Shown in pieces: positions 32,474-41,128 of a stretch of DNA of 42,713 bases. Origin of the DNA: Clostridiaceae bacterium (GTDB taxonomy: Bacteria; Bacillota; Clostridia; Oscillospirales; Butyricicoccaceae); assembly GCA_009911355.1 (NCBI GenBank), contig QXXE01000031.1, forward strand, positions 1 through 42,713, read 5' to 3'. A model generated the notes under the pieces. The model was not told where the DNA came from, searched no databases, and was given only the letters and a program-made list of their open reading frames with translations. Both the position numbers and the translations under genes were made by a program. Numbering within the stretch: position 1 is the stretch's first letter; each line of letters begins with the position of its first letter.

Positions 32474-33274
32474 TTATCGCTCCTTCTTCATATCGTGTTC
32501 CTGCGGGGGTGAAACGATCAGGGTTCCCTTCGTCCCGCCCGCAGGCGTGGGAAAGCTTTTACTCAATTTTTTCTCGAAAAAATTGCGGGGTTCAGGGGCA
32601 GAGCCCCTGGCGCTGCCTGCGGAGGGCCGGGGGTCCAGGGGGCAGAGCCCCTTGGCGTCGCCCGCATAGAGCAAAAACAGCTCAGCCAGATAGAAAATCG
32701 AGCAGCTGCGCGCATTGGCGCTCGGTCTCCTCGCGCGTGCCGCCGTCTCAATGATCCAACGGCAGCGAACCCGGTAAAACGCGTCATCCGGCTGCGCGTC
32801 AATGCGCGCGCAGGCCCGCTCCTCCGTGAGCCCGTCCCGCGCCATCACCCGCGCAACCCGCACCGCACGCGGCGCAAGCACCCCGATCACCCCGCCCGTA
32901 CACAGCGCGTCCGCACCCAGCTGGAACAGCGTCGGCGCATCGTAAAGCACGAACCGCTTGCCCTCGCGCGCGCATGCGTCAAAAGCCGCGCAGGAAGCCG
33001 CGCGGATGTATGGGGTCGTGATACCGTCCAGAAGCGCAAGCTTGTCAGGGCCAGCAAATACGATCGGCGCAAGCCGTGAGCGGTCCAGCGCACCGTCCGC
33101 CCCCAGCACATCGCCAAACGCCGCAGACAGCTCTGCAAGCATGGCGCGGTTTTCGCGGCACAGCCGGTGGTAGACCGCGTCCGCGTCGACCCAGCCCGCC
33201 CCACGTGCCGCAAAAAAGTGCGCAACCGTGCTCTTTCCCGCACCTGAGCCGCCCGTCAGGCCGATAATGTTCAT
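32474..33274 (-). CDS. coaE: dephospho-CoA kinase, frameshifted near its 3' end
   Basis: The protein phosphorylates dephospho-CoA in the last step of CoA synthesis. Walker A (GLTGGSGAGKST), DADAVYHRL and the RC(R)W(I)IET end of the kinase are intact. At about 32741-32747 the expected frame is lost. With one extra base in the G run there, it would read IETGGTREETERQCAQLLDFLSG and stop at 32682, giving 197 residues, the usual size. As sequenced, the frame instead runs through repeat locus 9 and ends at 32474, adding about 70 unrelated residues. This is either a real mutation or a homopolymer base-calling error. The ATG at 33274 follows GAGGTG. Confidence 0.88.
   Translation of the reverse strand: MNIIGLTGGSGAGKSTVAHFFAARGAGWVDADAVYHRLCRENRAMLAELSAAFGDVLGADGALDRSRLAPIVFAGPDKLALLDGITTPYIRAASCAAFDACAREGKRFVLYDAPTLFQLGADALCTGGVIGVLAPRAVRVARVMARDGLTEERACARIDAQPDDAFYRVRCRWIIETAARARRPSANARSCSIFYLAELFLLYAGDAKGLCPLDPRPSAGSARGSAPEPRNFFEKKLSKSFPTPAGGTKGTLIVSPPQEHDMKKER
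32526..32672. repeat. composite repeat, locus 9 (C-D-A-A)
   Basis: End motif C (CGTCCCGCCCGCAGGCG) is followed by AAAGCTTTTACT and D with stem CAATTTTTT / AAAAAATTG (32564-32585), then A palindromes GGGGCAGAGCCCC and GGGGGCAGAGCCCC. The D stem differs from the other copies by a compensatory G-C to A-T pair. Confidence 0.87.
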
Positions 33275-33474
33275 TTTCTGCACCTCAAATCCGGATTATG
33301 CGTGAAAGCCCTTTTTGCATTTGCCTAAACGCGGTTAGAGGGCTGCGCTTTGCCCAATGCAGCAAGGGTTCTTGCGAAAATTTCCTTTTAACCATTGGGA
33401 ATCGCCTGCCCGCCCGTGCAGCAGCAGCTAACAGGTTCGCGCAGCCGCAGACAGCTGCTTTTTATGCAGCGCGG

Positions 33475-34503
33475 TCAAACAACGTTTACCACCTTGAAGC
33501 CCGCCGCCTTTTTCAGCCGGTTCGCCACCGCGAGCCCGATCCCTTCGTCAGCAGGGCACTGGGTGTAGATTTCATGCACATCAGTCTCGTCGAACTGCCG
33601 TAGCGCGTCGAAAATGCGCCGCGCTTGCGTCAGCGGGTCGGCAGCGGTGCCCATTGTCCGCATTTCGTGCATCTCAAAGAGATAGGCGAATTCCGTAAAG
33701 CAAAGCACACCCGTCTCGTTTGTCAGGTGTTTTGATATGTATGCAGCGGTGTCCTCCGGCGCGCCGCAGACGACGATGACCGGCGCTTTCGGCGCATAGT
33801 GGCGGTATTTCATCCCAGGCGCAGAGACCTGCACGTCGTCGCCCAGCTGCTCCCGGAGCGCGCGGTCGATTTCGACCTCGCCGAGCACCTCGCGCAGCTG
33901 CTCAAGGGATACGCCGCCGGGGCGCAGCAGGCGCGGCAGTGCGCCGGCAAAGGATACGATGGTCGATTCTACACCGACCTCGCACGGCCCGCCCTCAAGG
34001 ATGGCGGGGATGCGCCCGCCGAGGTCGGCGAGCACGTGCGCGGAGGTCGTGGTGGACGGCCTGCCGGACAGGTTCGCGGAGGGCGCTGCAACCGGCACGC
34101 CGGCATGGCGGATCAGGTCGCGCGCGACGGGGTGCGCGGGCAGGCGCACGCCGACCGTGGGGAGCCCTGCGGTCACGATGTCGGGGATGTGCGGGGCGCG
34201 GGGGAGCACCATTGTCAAAGGGCCGGGCCAGAAGGCGGCGGCAAGGCGCTTTGCGCCCTCGGGCACGTCATGGCAAATGCGCTCGAGCGCTTCCGCATCG
34301 GCGATGTGCACGATCAGCGGGTTGTCCTGCGGACGGCCCTTCGCGGCGAAAATCTTGCCGACTGCCGCAGGGTCGAGCGCGTTTGCGGCAAGCCCATAAA
34401 CGGTTTCGGTGGGCATCCCGACCACTTCGCCTGCGCGCAGCAGGCCAGCGGCGCGGTCGACGGCGTAGGGGTCGGAAGTGGGGTTTAAAAGTATGGTTTC
34501 CAT
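33475..34503 (-). CDS. tsaC: L-threonylcarbamoyladenylate synthase
   Basis: The 342-residue enzyme makes threonylcarbamoyl-AMP for the t6A modification of ANN-decoding tRNAs. The N-terminal YrdC/Sua5 domain has GEVVGMPTETVYGLAANALD, IFAAKGRPQDNPLIVHI, FWPGPLTMVLPR and PVAAPSANLSGRPSTT. The additional C-terminal Sua5 domain (about 215-342), with SAPGMKYRHYAPKAPV, makes this the long Sua5/YwlC form. It starts after GGAGGAAGG, 48 bases downstream of prfA, the usual neighbour. Confidence 0.95.
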   Translation of the reverse strand: METILLNPTSDPYAVDRAAGLLRAGEVVGMPTETVYGLAANALDPAAVGKIFAAKGRPQDNPLIVHIADAEALERICHDVPEGAKRLAAAFWPGPLTMVLPRAPHIPDIVTAGLPTVGVRLPAHPVARDLIRHAGVPVAAPSANLSGRPSTTTSAHVLADLGGRIPAILEGGPCEVGVESTIVSFAGALPRLLRPGGVSLEQLREVLGEVEIDRALREQLGDDVQVSAPGMKYRHYAPKAPVIVVCGAPEDTAAYISKHLTNETGVLCFTEFAYLFEMHEMRTMGTAADPLTQARRIFDALRQFDETDVHEIYTQCPADEGIGLAVANRLKKAAGFKVVNVV

Positions 34504-34551
34504 AGCCTTCCTCCTCAGGGGTATCGGAGCATGCATTCCATTCGGTGGCGG

Positions 34552-35613
34552 TCAGCTGCCGCCTTCTTCCATCAGGCGGACGCGCTCGGCGGCGGCCAGC
34601 CCTTCGATCACTTCGTCAAGCGCGCCGTCCATGAAGTCGGCGAGCTTGTACAGGGTGAGTTTGATGCGGTGGTCGGACACGCGGTTTTCGGGGAAATTAT
34701 AGGTGCGGATGCGTTCGGAGCGGTCGCCGGTGCCGACTTGGCTGCGGCGCTCGGCGGCGATTGCGGCGTTTTGGCGGGCTTGTTCGGCTTCGAACAGGCG
34801 GGTACGCAGCACGCGCATGGCTTTATCGCGGTTTTTGTGCTGGCTGCGTTCGTCCTGGCACTCGACGACGACGCCAGTTGGCAGATGGGTGATGCGGATG
34901 GCGGACTCGGTTTTGTTGATGTGCTGCCCGCCTGCGCCGGACGAGCGGAAGGTGTCGATTTTGAGGTCGGCGGGGTCGATCTCAAAGTCGACCTCTTCGG
35001 CTTCGGGGAGGACGGCGACGGTGACGGTCGAGGTATGGACGCGGCCCTGGCTTTCGGTTTCGGGGACGCGCTGGACGCGGTGGACGCCGGACTCAAATTT
35101 GAGGCGGGAATACGCGCCGTCGCCGCTGACCTGGAAAATGATTTCCTTGCAGCCGCCGAGCTCGGTGGGGCTTTGGCTGAGCACATCGACTGACCAGCCT
35201 TGTTTTTCGGCATACATGGTGTACATGCGGTAGAGGGAGTGGGCGAACAGGGCGCTTTCCTCGCCGCCTGCGCCGCCGCGGATCTCGACGATGACGTTTT
35301 TGTCGTCGTTGGGGTCGCGGGGGACGAGCAGCAGCTTCACTTCGGAGGACAGGCGTTCAATCTCGGCTTTTGCGGCGGCGAGCTCTTCTTGTGCCAGGGC
35401 TTTTAATTCGGGGTCGGAGAGCATTTCGCGCGCTTCCTCCTGGGCTTGTCGGGCGGCTTGCAGGGCGTGGGCGGCGGCGGCGATTGGGGCGAGGCGGTCG
35501 TGTTCGCGGAGGAGGGCGGCGGCGTTCTGGGGGTCGTCATAGAGGCCGGGGGCGGCGAGGCGTGCTTCGAGTTCGTCGAAGCGGGCGGCTAGGGCCTGTA
35601 GTTTTTCGGTCAT
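34552..35613 (-). CDS. prfA: peptide chain release factor 1
   Basis: The 353-residue protein ends translation at UAA and UAG. The stop-codon tripeptide region PET is at 184-186 ([14 protein letters not shown]), the Bacillus-type variant of PAT/PVT. The peptidyl-hydrolysis motif GGQ is at 228-230 ([12 protein letters not shown]), which is the PrmC target. The start has an AAAGGAG site. It lies upstream of tsaC and just downstream of repeat locus 10. Confidence 0.97.
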   Translation of the reverse strand: MTEKLQALAARFDELEARLAAPGLYDDPQNAAALLREHDRLAPIAAAAHALQAARQAQEEAREMLSDPELKALAQEELAAAKAEIERLSSEVKLLLVPRDPNDDKNVIVEIRGGAGGEESALFAHSLYRMYTMYAEKQGWSVDVLSQSPTELGGCKEIIFQVSGDGAYSRLKFESGVHRVQRVPETESQGRVHTSTVTVAVLPEAEEVDFEIDPADLKIDTFRSSGAGGQHINKTESAIRITHLPTGVVVECQDERSQHKNRDKAMRVLRTRLFEAEQARQNAAIAAERRSQVGTGDRSERIRTYNFPENRVSDHRIKLTLYKLADFMDGALDEVIEGLAAAERVRLMEEGGS

Positions 35614-35636
35614 GCAGTATCATCTCCTTTCCGTTG

Positions 35637-35860
35637 GGGTTGCGGCGGGGCTCTGCCCCTGCACCCCGGCCCTGCGCGGGCAGCGGCGGGGCTCTGCCCC
35701 TGCACCCCGGCCCTACGCGGGCGGCGGCGGGGCTCTGCCCCTGCACCCCGGCCCTACGCGGGCGGCGGCGGGGCTCTGCCCCTGCACCCCGGCCCTACGC
35801 GGGCGGCGCCAGAGGGACTAGTCCCTCTGGACTCCCTTTTATCGCCTGCGGGCGGGACGG
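35637..35860. repeat. composite repeat, locus 10: four 41-bp A units, B and C
   Basis: Four A units with GGGGCTCTGCCCC and a GGCCCTACGCGGGCGGC linker recur at 41 bp. They are followed by B with stem CCAGAGGG / CCCTCTGG (35809-35830) and end motif C. It lies 24 bases before the prfA start codon, on the leader side. Confidence 0.9.
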
Positions 35861-35897
35861 GGGCTGGGGGTTCCAAACGCGTTAGCGCTCAGTGACA

Positions 35898-35923
35898 CAG
35901 CCCGCCAGAACGGCGGCGGGCTG
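35898..35923 (-). terminator. hairpin downstream of the YdcF-like gene
   Basis: CAGCCCGCC / GGCGGGCTG with an eight-base loop lies about 55 bases after the stop codon at 35977. There is no clear T-tract, so termination would be weak. Confidence 0.4.
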
Positions 35924-35976
35924 GTCGGGTGAATGCTCTATCTATTTTTAGAGGGCTCTCAATTTTGGGTGCAGCG

Positions 35977-36732
35977 TCAGAACCACCGGCCCGACACAAT
36001 CAGCCCCAGAATTGAGCAGTATTCTCGCAGGTGCAGGATCATCCGCAGCGATATATAAGGCGTCTCCGCGGGAATGCCGTAGGGGTCAAGCCCCTCGGAC
36101 GACATCAGCTTTCGCGCACGTGCAAGGTGGAATTCACTTGTCAGGACAGCCGTGCGGCTTTGTTCCGGCAGGAACTGCTCCCGCGCGTTTGCGATGTTTT
36201 GGATGGTATTCGAGGACTGGTCTTCAACCAGCAGCCATGCGCCGTCCACGCCGCGTTCCAGCAGGTAATCGCGCATCATCCATGCTTCCGGCATGATTTC
36301 GTTTGTGCCCTTCCCGCCGCAAAGGACTGCATACGTGTCCGGGTTGCGTTCAAGATAGTCGTAAGCCACGTCCAGCCGCGCCTTGAGCGACGCAGAGGGG
36401 CGGTTGGCGTAAATCTGCGCGCCAAGCACTAACACATAGTCGGCATTCTCGGCCTCCGGGTCGGCCTGCATCCCTGAAAAAATGATGAGCTGGATGGCAA
36501 GGAAGGATGCGAGGAACAGCCCGAACAGCACCCGCCCAAGCATTGCCACCCGCCGCGCCGCGCGGCAGCTGCCTGACCGGTATACGGCAAACGCTTCCCC
36601 CGCGCATCCCACCGCGAGCGCCCCAAAGAAGAACGCGCCAAAGCGTCCCGGGGGCCACAGCAGGCAGGGCAGCGCCGGGACAGTGAACAGCACCGCCAGC
36701 ATCCTCCAAATTTGAAATTCGGTATGTTTCAT
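35977..36732 (-). CDS. YdcF-family (DUF218) membrane protein
   Basis: The 251-residue protein has three hydrophobic helices in its first 105 residues and then a DUF218 domain: ADYVLVLGAQIYANRPSASLKARLD, AVLCGGKGTNEIMPEAWMMRDYLLERGV, LLVEDQSSNTIQNIANA and AVLTSEFHLARARKL. Members such as ElyC/SanA act in envelope metabolism; a molecular reaction is not established. It follows the TSUP permease gene by 19 bases, after a GAGGAT site, so the two are probably co-transcribed. Confidence 0.88.
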   Translation of the reverse strand: MKHTEFQIWRMLAVLFTVPALPCLLWPPGRFGAFFFGALAVGCAGEAFAVYRSGSCRAARRVAMLGRVLFGLFLASFLAIQLIIFSGMQADPEAENADYVLVLGAQIYANRPSASLKARLDVAYDYLERNPDTYAVLCGGKGTNEIMPEAWMMRDYLLERGVDGAWLLVEDQSSNTIQNIANAREQFLPEQSRTAVLTSEFHLARARKLMSSEGLDPYGIPAETPYISLRMILHLREYCSILGLIVSGRWF

Positions 36733-36751
36733 ATTGATCCTCAAAATGGGG

Positions 36752-37480
36752 TTACAGCAGCACTTGCAGGCTGTTTGCCGCGAGAACGCCTCCCGAAAGC
36801 ACCAGCATTGCGGCAACGCATTTTTTTACGGTTCGTTCATCCAGCGCACGGCTGCTGCGTATCCCCAGCGCCAGCCCCAACAGCATAAACGGTACCAGCA
36901 GCACCGCCCGCCGCAGGATCTCTGGCGTCAGGATGCCCCATATAGTGTACAAAATGATTCGGAGCGTGCTTTCCACAAAGAAAACCACGCAGATATTAGC
37001 TTTGAATTCGCTGCCGCTGTCGGTCACACGGCTGACGTAGGCGCTCAGCAGCGCACCGATGCCGTATAGTCCGCACAGCAGCCCGGAGGCAACGCCGATT
37101 ACCGCCAAAACCAGCTTTGACTGTCTCTTCGGCTTGGAAAGGAACTCACGAAGCAGCATTTCCAGCCCGATCAGCACGGTTACCGCGCCAAACAGCAGCT
37201 TGACCAGCGTGCTGTCGCCGTTTTTCAGGAACAGAACCCCCGGCACCATCCCACAGACGACCAGCGCCGTCAGCGGCAGGCACACCCGCCAGCGCACGGA
37301 CTGCCGCTCCCTCCAAACAAGGATCAGGTTGGTTGGGTACCCAAGCAGCAGGTCGACCGGAGAAATATTCACATTGTTGTCCCCAAACCCCAGGATTGAA
37401 GTGAAAATCAATGTATTCGCAAATCCGCATAGCCCTTTGACGAAAAAGCCAAGGACTGTCGCAGCGCCCCACAAAAACAA
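36752..37480 (-). CDS. TSUP-family permease (TauE/SafE type)
   Basis: The 242-residue protein has seven to eight predicted membrane helices. The N-terminal repeat (GFFVKGLCGFANTLIFTSILGF) and the second repeat (GVASGLLCGLYGIGALLSAYV) show the paired GxxxGxxG helices typical of sulfite/sulfonate exporters. Substrate in this group ranges from sulfite to sulfoacetate, and cannot be chosen. The start is a TTG after GAAGGGA. No better start is evident. Confidence 0.88.
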   Translation of the reverse strand: MFLWGAATVLGFFVKGLCGFANTLIFTSILGFGDNNVNISPVDLLLGYPTNLILVWRERQSVRWRVCLPLTALVVCGMVPGVLFLKNGDSTLVKLLFGAVTVLIGLEMLLREFLSKPKRQSKLVLAVIGVASGLLCGLYGIGALLSAYVSRVTDSGSEFKANICVVFFVESTLRIILYTIWGILTPEILRRAVLLVPFMLLGLALGIRSSRALDERTVKKCVAAMLVLSGGVLAANSLQVLL

Positions 37481-37597
37481 CTCGGTTCCCTTCTTCTCTC
37501 TGTATTATTTATGCACAGTCCATTTCATAAAACCTTTATGTCCCGGCGGTCTCCGCCTGACAGACAGTAGAATGCAAGAACAAAAATTGCTGTACCC

Positions 37598-37705
37598 ATT
37601 CCCCGCCGCAGCGGAAAAAGGGATTCCAAAGGGACGAGTCCCTTTGGCGCCGTCCGCGCAGGACCGGGGTGCAGGGGCAGAGCCCTGCCGCCAGCCGCGC
37701 GGAAC
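37598..37705. repeat. composite repeat, locus 11 (variant C, B, A)
   Basis: The variant end motif CCCCGCCGCAGCGG is followed by B (CCAAAGGGACGAGTCCCTTTGG, 37626-37647) and one A-type unit with GGGGCAGAGCCCTGC. It lies just downstream of the ABC-F gene. Confidence 0.85.
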
Positions 37706-37712
37706 CGTGGGC

Positions 37713-39599
37713 TCAGGCGTTTTCCAGCTCGGCGGAGGCCGTTTCCCATTCCTCCATTTTGCCGAGCAGCTGACCGTCCGCCTCTTCGCGCTGCGCGACC
37801 AGCTCGCATAGCTTGTCCGGGTCGGATGCACAACGCTGCATTTCTGCGTCCAGCGCCGCAAGCTGCGCCTCTAGCGCCGCAATCTCACGCTCAAGCACCG
37901 ACACCCGCTTGGTCAGGTTCTTTGTCCCGCCGCCTCGGTTTTTGCTTTTTTCTGCCTTCGGAGCCGCCTTTTGCGGCTGCTCAGGCACGGTTTCCAGTGG
38001 GTTTGATTCGCGCCATGCCAGAAATTCATCGTAGGTGCCCTGGAAATCAGTGTACGTGCCGTTTTCCAGGTAGATTACGCGCGTCGCAAAACGCGATACG
38101 AAATACCTGTCATGCGAAACGAACAGCAGCGTCCCCGTGAACCCCTCCACCGCCTCCTCGATCCATTCGCGCGAAAGCAAGTCAAGATGGTTGGTCGGCT
38201 CGTCAAGTACGAGCAGGTTCAGCGGGTCGTACATCAGCTCGCACAGCCGCAGGCGGCTTTTTTCGCCGCCGGAAAGCGTCGCCACAATCTTTAATTGGTC
38301 TTCGCCGGAGAACTGGAACGCGCCCAGCCGGTTGCGCGCCGTCTGTACCGTAACGTTTTTGTCATAAAGAAGGGTATCGATCAGCGTGCGCCGCTCATTC
38401 GCAAAATGCACCTGCTGCGGCAGGTAGGCAGGGCGCAGCCCTACCCCCTTCTTGACCGTGCCGCTGTCGGCTTCCAACTCGCCAAGCAGGATGCGCAGCA
38501 GCGTCGTCTTGCCTGTGCCGTTGTCCCCAAGAATGGCAACCCGTTCCCGGTTGCGGACATTAAAAGATACGTTCTGTAATATCGTCCGCCCTTCAAAACT
38601 CTTTGTAATATCGCGGACCTTCAGGACTTCCTCGGTCTCGTAATTCGGGTCGCCGAAGGTCATGGACAGCTTTTTTTCCTTTTTCGGGCGGTCGGTGACC
38701 TTCATGCGGGCAATGCGCTTATCAATGGACGCGGCCCGCTTCGCAAGATGCTCGGTGCCGTGCTCGTGCATTTTCCGTGACACCGCTTCCAGCCGCTTCA
38801 CCTCGGCGAGCTCATTCTCATGACGCGCGAGCTGCTGCTCGTAGCGGCGTTCGCGCTCGTCGGCATAGAAAGAGTACGAGCCTGCGTAAAAATCGCATTT
38901 GCCGCCGCGCAGCTCAATAATGCGCTCGCAGCACTGGTCGAGGAAATACCGGTCATGGGAGATCGTCAGCACTGTGCCGCGGTACGCGTCGAGGTAATCG
39001 CCGAGCCAGCGCACCGAATCCATATCGAGATGGTTGGTCGGCTCGTCCAGCAGGAGGATATCGGTATGCTCCAAAATAATCCGCGCAAGGTTGACGCGGG
39101 TCTTTTCACCGCCCGAAAGCAGCGCAAATTCCTGTGTGCGCTGTGATTTCGGGATAGCGAGCCCTGCGCAGACCTTGTCGATCTCATAGTCATAGTTATA
39201 GCCGCCCATCCATTCCAGCCGGTCGGAGACAGCGCCGTAGGCGGCGAGGGTGGCGGCACTCTGGTCGCCCGCCGCCATTTTGTCGGCGAGCATGCTTTGG
39301 CGGCGGCGCAGCGCGTCGGCCTCCTGGAAAGCGAGCCGCAGCACCGAATCGACGGACGCGCCCTCACGGACGACGGGGATCTGGTCGATAATCCCGACGG
39401 TGCGTCCGTCGCCGACGGCAACCACGCCGCTGTCATACGGGATACGCCCGGAAAGGATATTAAAAAGGGTGGTCTTGCCCGCGCCGTTGCCGCCGAGCAG
39501 CGCAACCTTCTCACCAGGCTGGATATCGAAGGATATGCCATCCAGGATGAGCCGGTCGCCATAATATTTTGTCAGGTTTTGTACGGTAATGTCGGCCAC
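37713..39599 (-). CDS. ABC-F family ATPase
   Basis: The roughly 628-residue protein has two ATP-binding domains and no membrane part. Walker A motifs are GGNGAGKTT and GDNGTGKTT; signatures are LSGGEKTR and LSGGEKSR; both have LLLDEPTNHLD-type Walker B. The intervening linker is rich in arginine and glutamate (about 235-300), and the C-terminal 85 residues form a charged coiled coil (REIAALEAQLAALDAEMQ). This is the ribosome-associated type (Uup/EttA or antibiotic-protection group), not a transporter. The start was set at a GTG after AAAGGAG; an upstream GTG adds seven residues. Confidence 0.92.
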   Translation of the reverse strand: MADITVQNLTKYYGDRLILDGISFDIQPGEKVALLGGNGAGKTTLFNILSGRIPYDSGVVAVGDGRTVGIIDQIPVVREGASVDSVLRLAFQEADALRRRQSMLADKMAAGDQSAATLAAYGAVSDRLEWMGGYNYDYEIDKVCAGLAIPKSQRTQEFALLSGGEKTRVNLARIILEHTDILLLDEPTNHLDMDSVRWLGDYLDAYRGTVLTISHDRYFLDQCCERIIELRGGKCDFYAGSYSFYADERERRYEQQLARHENELAEVKRLEAVSRKMHEHGTEHLAKRAASIDKRIARMKVTDRPKKEKKLSMTFGDPNYETEEVLKVRDITKSFEGRTILQNVSFNVRNRERVAILGDNGTGKTTLLRILLGELEADSGTVKKGVGLRPAYLPQQVHFANERRTLIDTLLYDKNVTVQTARNRLGAFQFSGEDQLKIVATLSGGEKSRLRLCELMYDPLNLLVLDEPTNHLDLLSREWIEEAVEGFTGTLLFVSHDRYFVSRFATRVIYLENGTYTDFQGTYDEFLAWRESNPLETVPEQPQKAAPKAEKSKNRGGGTKNLTKRVSVLEREIAALEAQLAALDAEMQRCASDPDKLCELVAQREEADGQLLGKMEEWETASAELENA

Positions 39600-39630
39600 G
39601 GGGGCGATTACTCCTTTCACAGATCATTTT

Positions 39631-40179
39631 CTATGTGCTTCCAAGGAAAAAACACCCGGAAGCAAGCAGCGCAGCCAGTACCCCGACAATGCGGGTTACA
39701 CCCAGCGCAGCGTCTGACGGCTCGGCATTTTTGTAGCGCCAGCCGTGGTTTAAGTACCAGAAAAATTGGGGGAACACAGCATGCAGAATCCCCAGCAGCG
39801 CGAGCAGCAGGAATGCAGGATGCCCGGTGCTGCGTTGGAGCGTGGCTGCCGGGCTGGCGTCAAGCGCCGCTTTCAGCGTCTCCGCCGGAAGATATTTTGA
39901 AGGGTCATAATCATCGGTATAGCCGCTGTTGACGATGAAGCCTTCTTCATTGTAATACCAGCAGCTGCCGTCGGGATAGCGTATCGTCAAATGATATCCC
40001 TCGCCGGATTTGTTCGACAATTTGTATTTGCAGGCAAGCTCACCGCTGATAATCGTGCGTTCCCGCGGATCGATCAAATACGTGCGGCCGTCCTGCTCGA
40101 CCGTGTAGGCTTCCGCCCTGCCGCATGCGCTTAAGAGCAGAAGCAGGGGTAAAAGCAACAGCAAGACGGTCTTTTTCAT
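39631..40179 (-). CDS. lipoprotein with a C-terminal DUF6199-like membrane domain
   Basis: The 182-residue protein has a lipobox LSAC (Cys19) after a long leucine run. Residues 25-110 form a small, mostly beta extracytoplasmic domain with tyrosine-rich strands (YHLTIRYPDGSCWYYNEEGF). The last 60 residues contain two hydrophobic helices around FPQFFWYLNHGWRYKNAEPSDAAL, the pattern I associate with DUF6199. The function is unknown. It starts after AAGAAGGTG and is followed 31 bases later by the ABC-F gene. Confidence 0.8.
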   Translation of the reverse strand: MKKTVLLLLLPLLLLLSACGRAEAYTVEQDGRTYLIDPRERTIISGELACKYKLSNKSGEGYHLTIRYPDGSCWYYNEEGFIVNSGYTDDYDPSKYLPAETLKAALDASPAATLQRSTGHPAFLLLALLGILHAVFPQFFWYLNHGWRYKNAEPSDAALGVTRIVGVLAALLASGCFFLGST

Positions 40180-40253
40180 ATAAATACACCTTCTTTATCG
40201 GTTCGAAGCAACCTGATGAAAGGTACCTGGATGGGGCAGAGGCGGAACGGTGC

Positions 40254-40382
40254 GCCCTTCGTCCCGCCCGCAGGCGATGAAAGGGATTCCAAAGGGACGA
40301 GTCCCTTTGGCGCCGCCCCGCGTAGGGGCCGGGATTCCAAAGGGCAGAGCCCTTTGGCGCCCGCCGCGCAGACGCAGACAGT
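40254..40382. repeat. composite repeat, locus 12 (C-B-B)
   Basis: End motif C (CGTCCCGCCCGCAGGCG) is followed by B CCAAAGGGACGAGTCCCTTTGG (40289-40310) and a second B, CCAAAGGG-CAGAG-CCCTTTGG (40337-40357). It lies between the GDPD-like gene and the lipoprotein gene. Confidence 0.86.
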
Positions 40383-40387
40383 ATGGG

Positions 40388-41113
40388 CTAATCTGCACCG
40401 GCAGGCTTCCGCGCGGGGCGCGCCGGGAGGAAGCTGTACGCCCTGTCCGGGCGCGCAGTCTCAATAAAATTGACCCTCAGCCCGATCAAGCGTTCCAGTA
40501 CATCGATCGAACTCGACTCGCGCGAAGCCGTGAACAGCCCCAGCTCCCGGCACTCCCGCACCAGCTCCGGCGTGAGATGCCCCGGCGCTGCCCGCAGCCC
40601 GAACAGCCCCGTGTCCCGCGCCGCCCGCGCAGTCGCAGCAGGGGACACCGGTGCGTCGGGTAGGTCGCCTATCACATGCAGCGTCGGGAACCGCGCCGCA
40701 AGGCGCGCCCCCTCCGCCATCCCAAGGCCCGTAATGAAAGCATTGTCCAGCATGTCCGCAGTCGACAGCGCAATCCGCACCGCCGCGCACGCCGCCGCGC
40801 TCCCCAGCGAAACCGCCATCTTCCCAGCACAGCACTTCGCAAGCTCGACCGCCTGCCCAACCGTAACAATCTTTGGCAGCGCGCTGCGAAGCTCAAAATA
40901 TGTGTGCTCCTTCAGGGCAAGAAAGCCCTCCGGGACAGGGTAGCCCCCGCACGAGCACAGCACCGCAATGCCGTCCGCAGTCAGGTCCGCCGTAATGCAG
41001 CAGCCCCCCGCGCCCGCCTCGCTGCCCGCAAGGATGGATTCCAGGCTGTCCGGCGCAGTGCCGTCACAGCCCGCTGTGGACATAATAAACGTGTCCGTGG
41101 TGGTATAGCGCAT
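40388..41113 (-). CDS. glycerophosphodiester-phosphodiesterase-like protein lacking catalytic residues
   Basis: The 241-residue product follows the layout of a GDPD TIM barrel: an opening MSTAGCDGTAPDSLESI that parallels the HRG-x(4)-APENT of the family, a second strand-loop AGAGGCCITADLTADGIAVL that parallels GAD-IE-DV--T-DG-PV, and a tail ASRESSSIDVLERLIGLRVNFIETARP like WTVN-...-GVD-I-TD-P. The catalytic HR, the acidic ExD pair and the later histidine are replaced; cysteines appear at several of these places. It is therefore probably not a standard phosphodiesterase. It starts 15 bases after ppiB on the same transcript. Confidence 0.65.
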   Translation of the reverse strand: MRYTTTDTFIMSTAGCDGTAPDSLESILAGSEAGAGGCCITADLTADGIAVLCSCGGYPVPEGFLALKEHTYFELRSALPKIVTVGQAVELAKCCAGKMAVSLGSAAACAAVRIALSTADMLDNAFITGLGMAEGARLAARFPTLHVIGDLPDAPVSPAATARAARDTGLFGLRAAPGHLTPELVRECRELGLFTASRESSSIDVLERLIGLRVNFIETARPDRAYSFLPARPARKPAGAD

Positions 41114-41128
41114 AAAAGCCGCCTTTCG

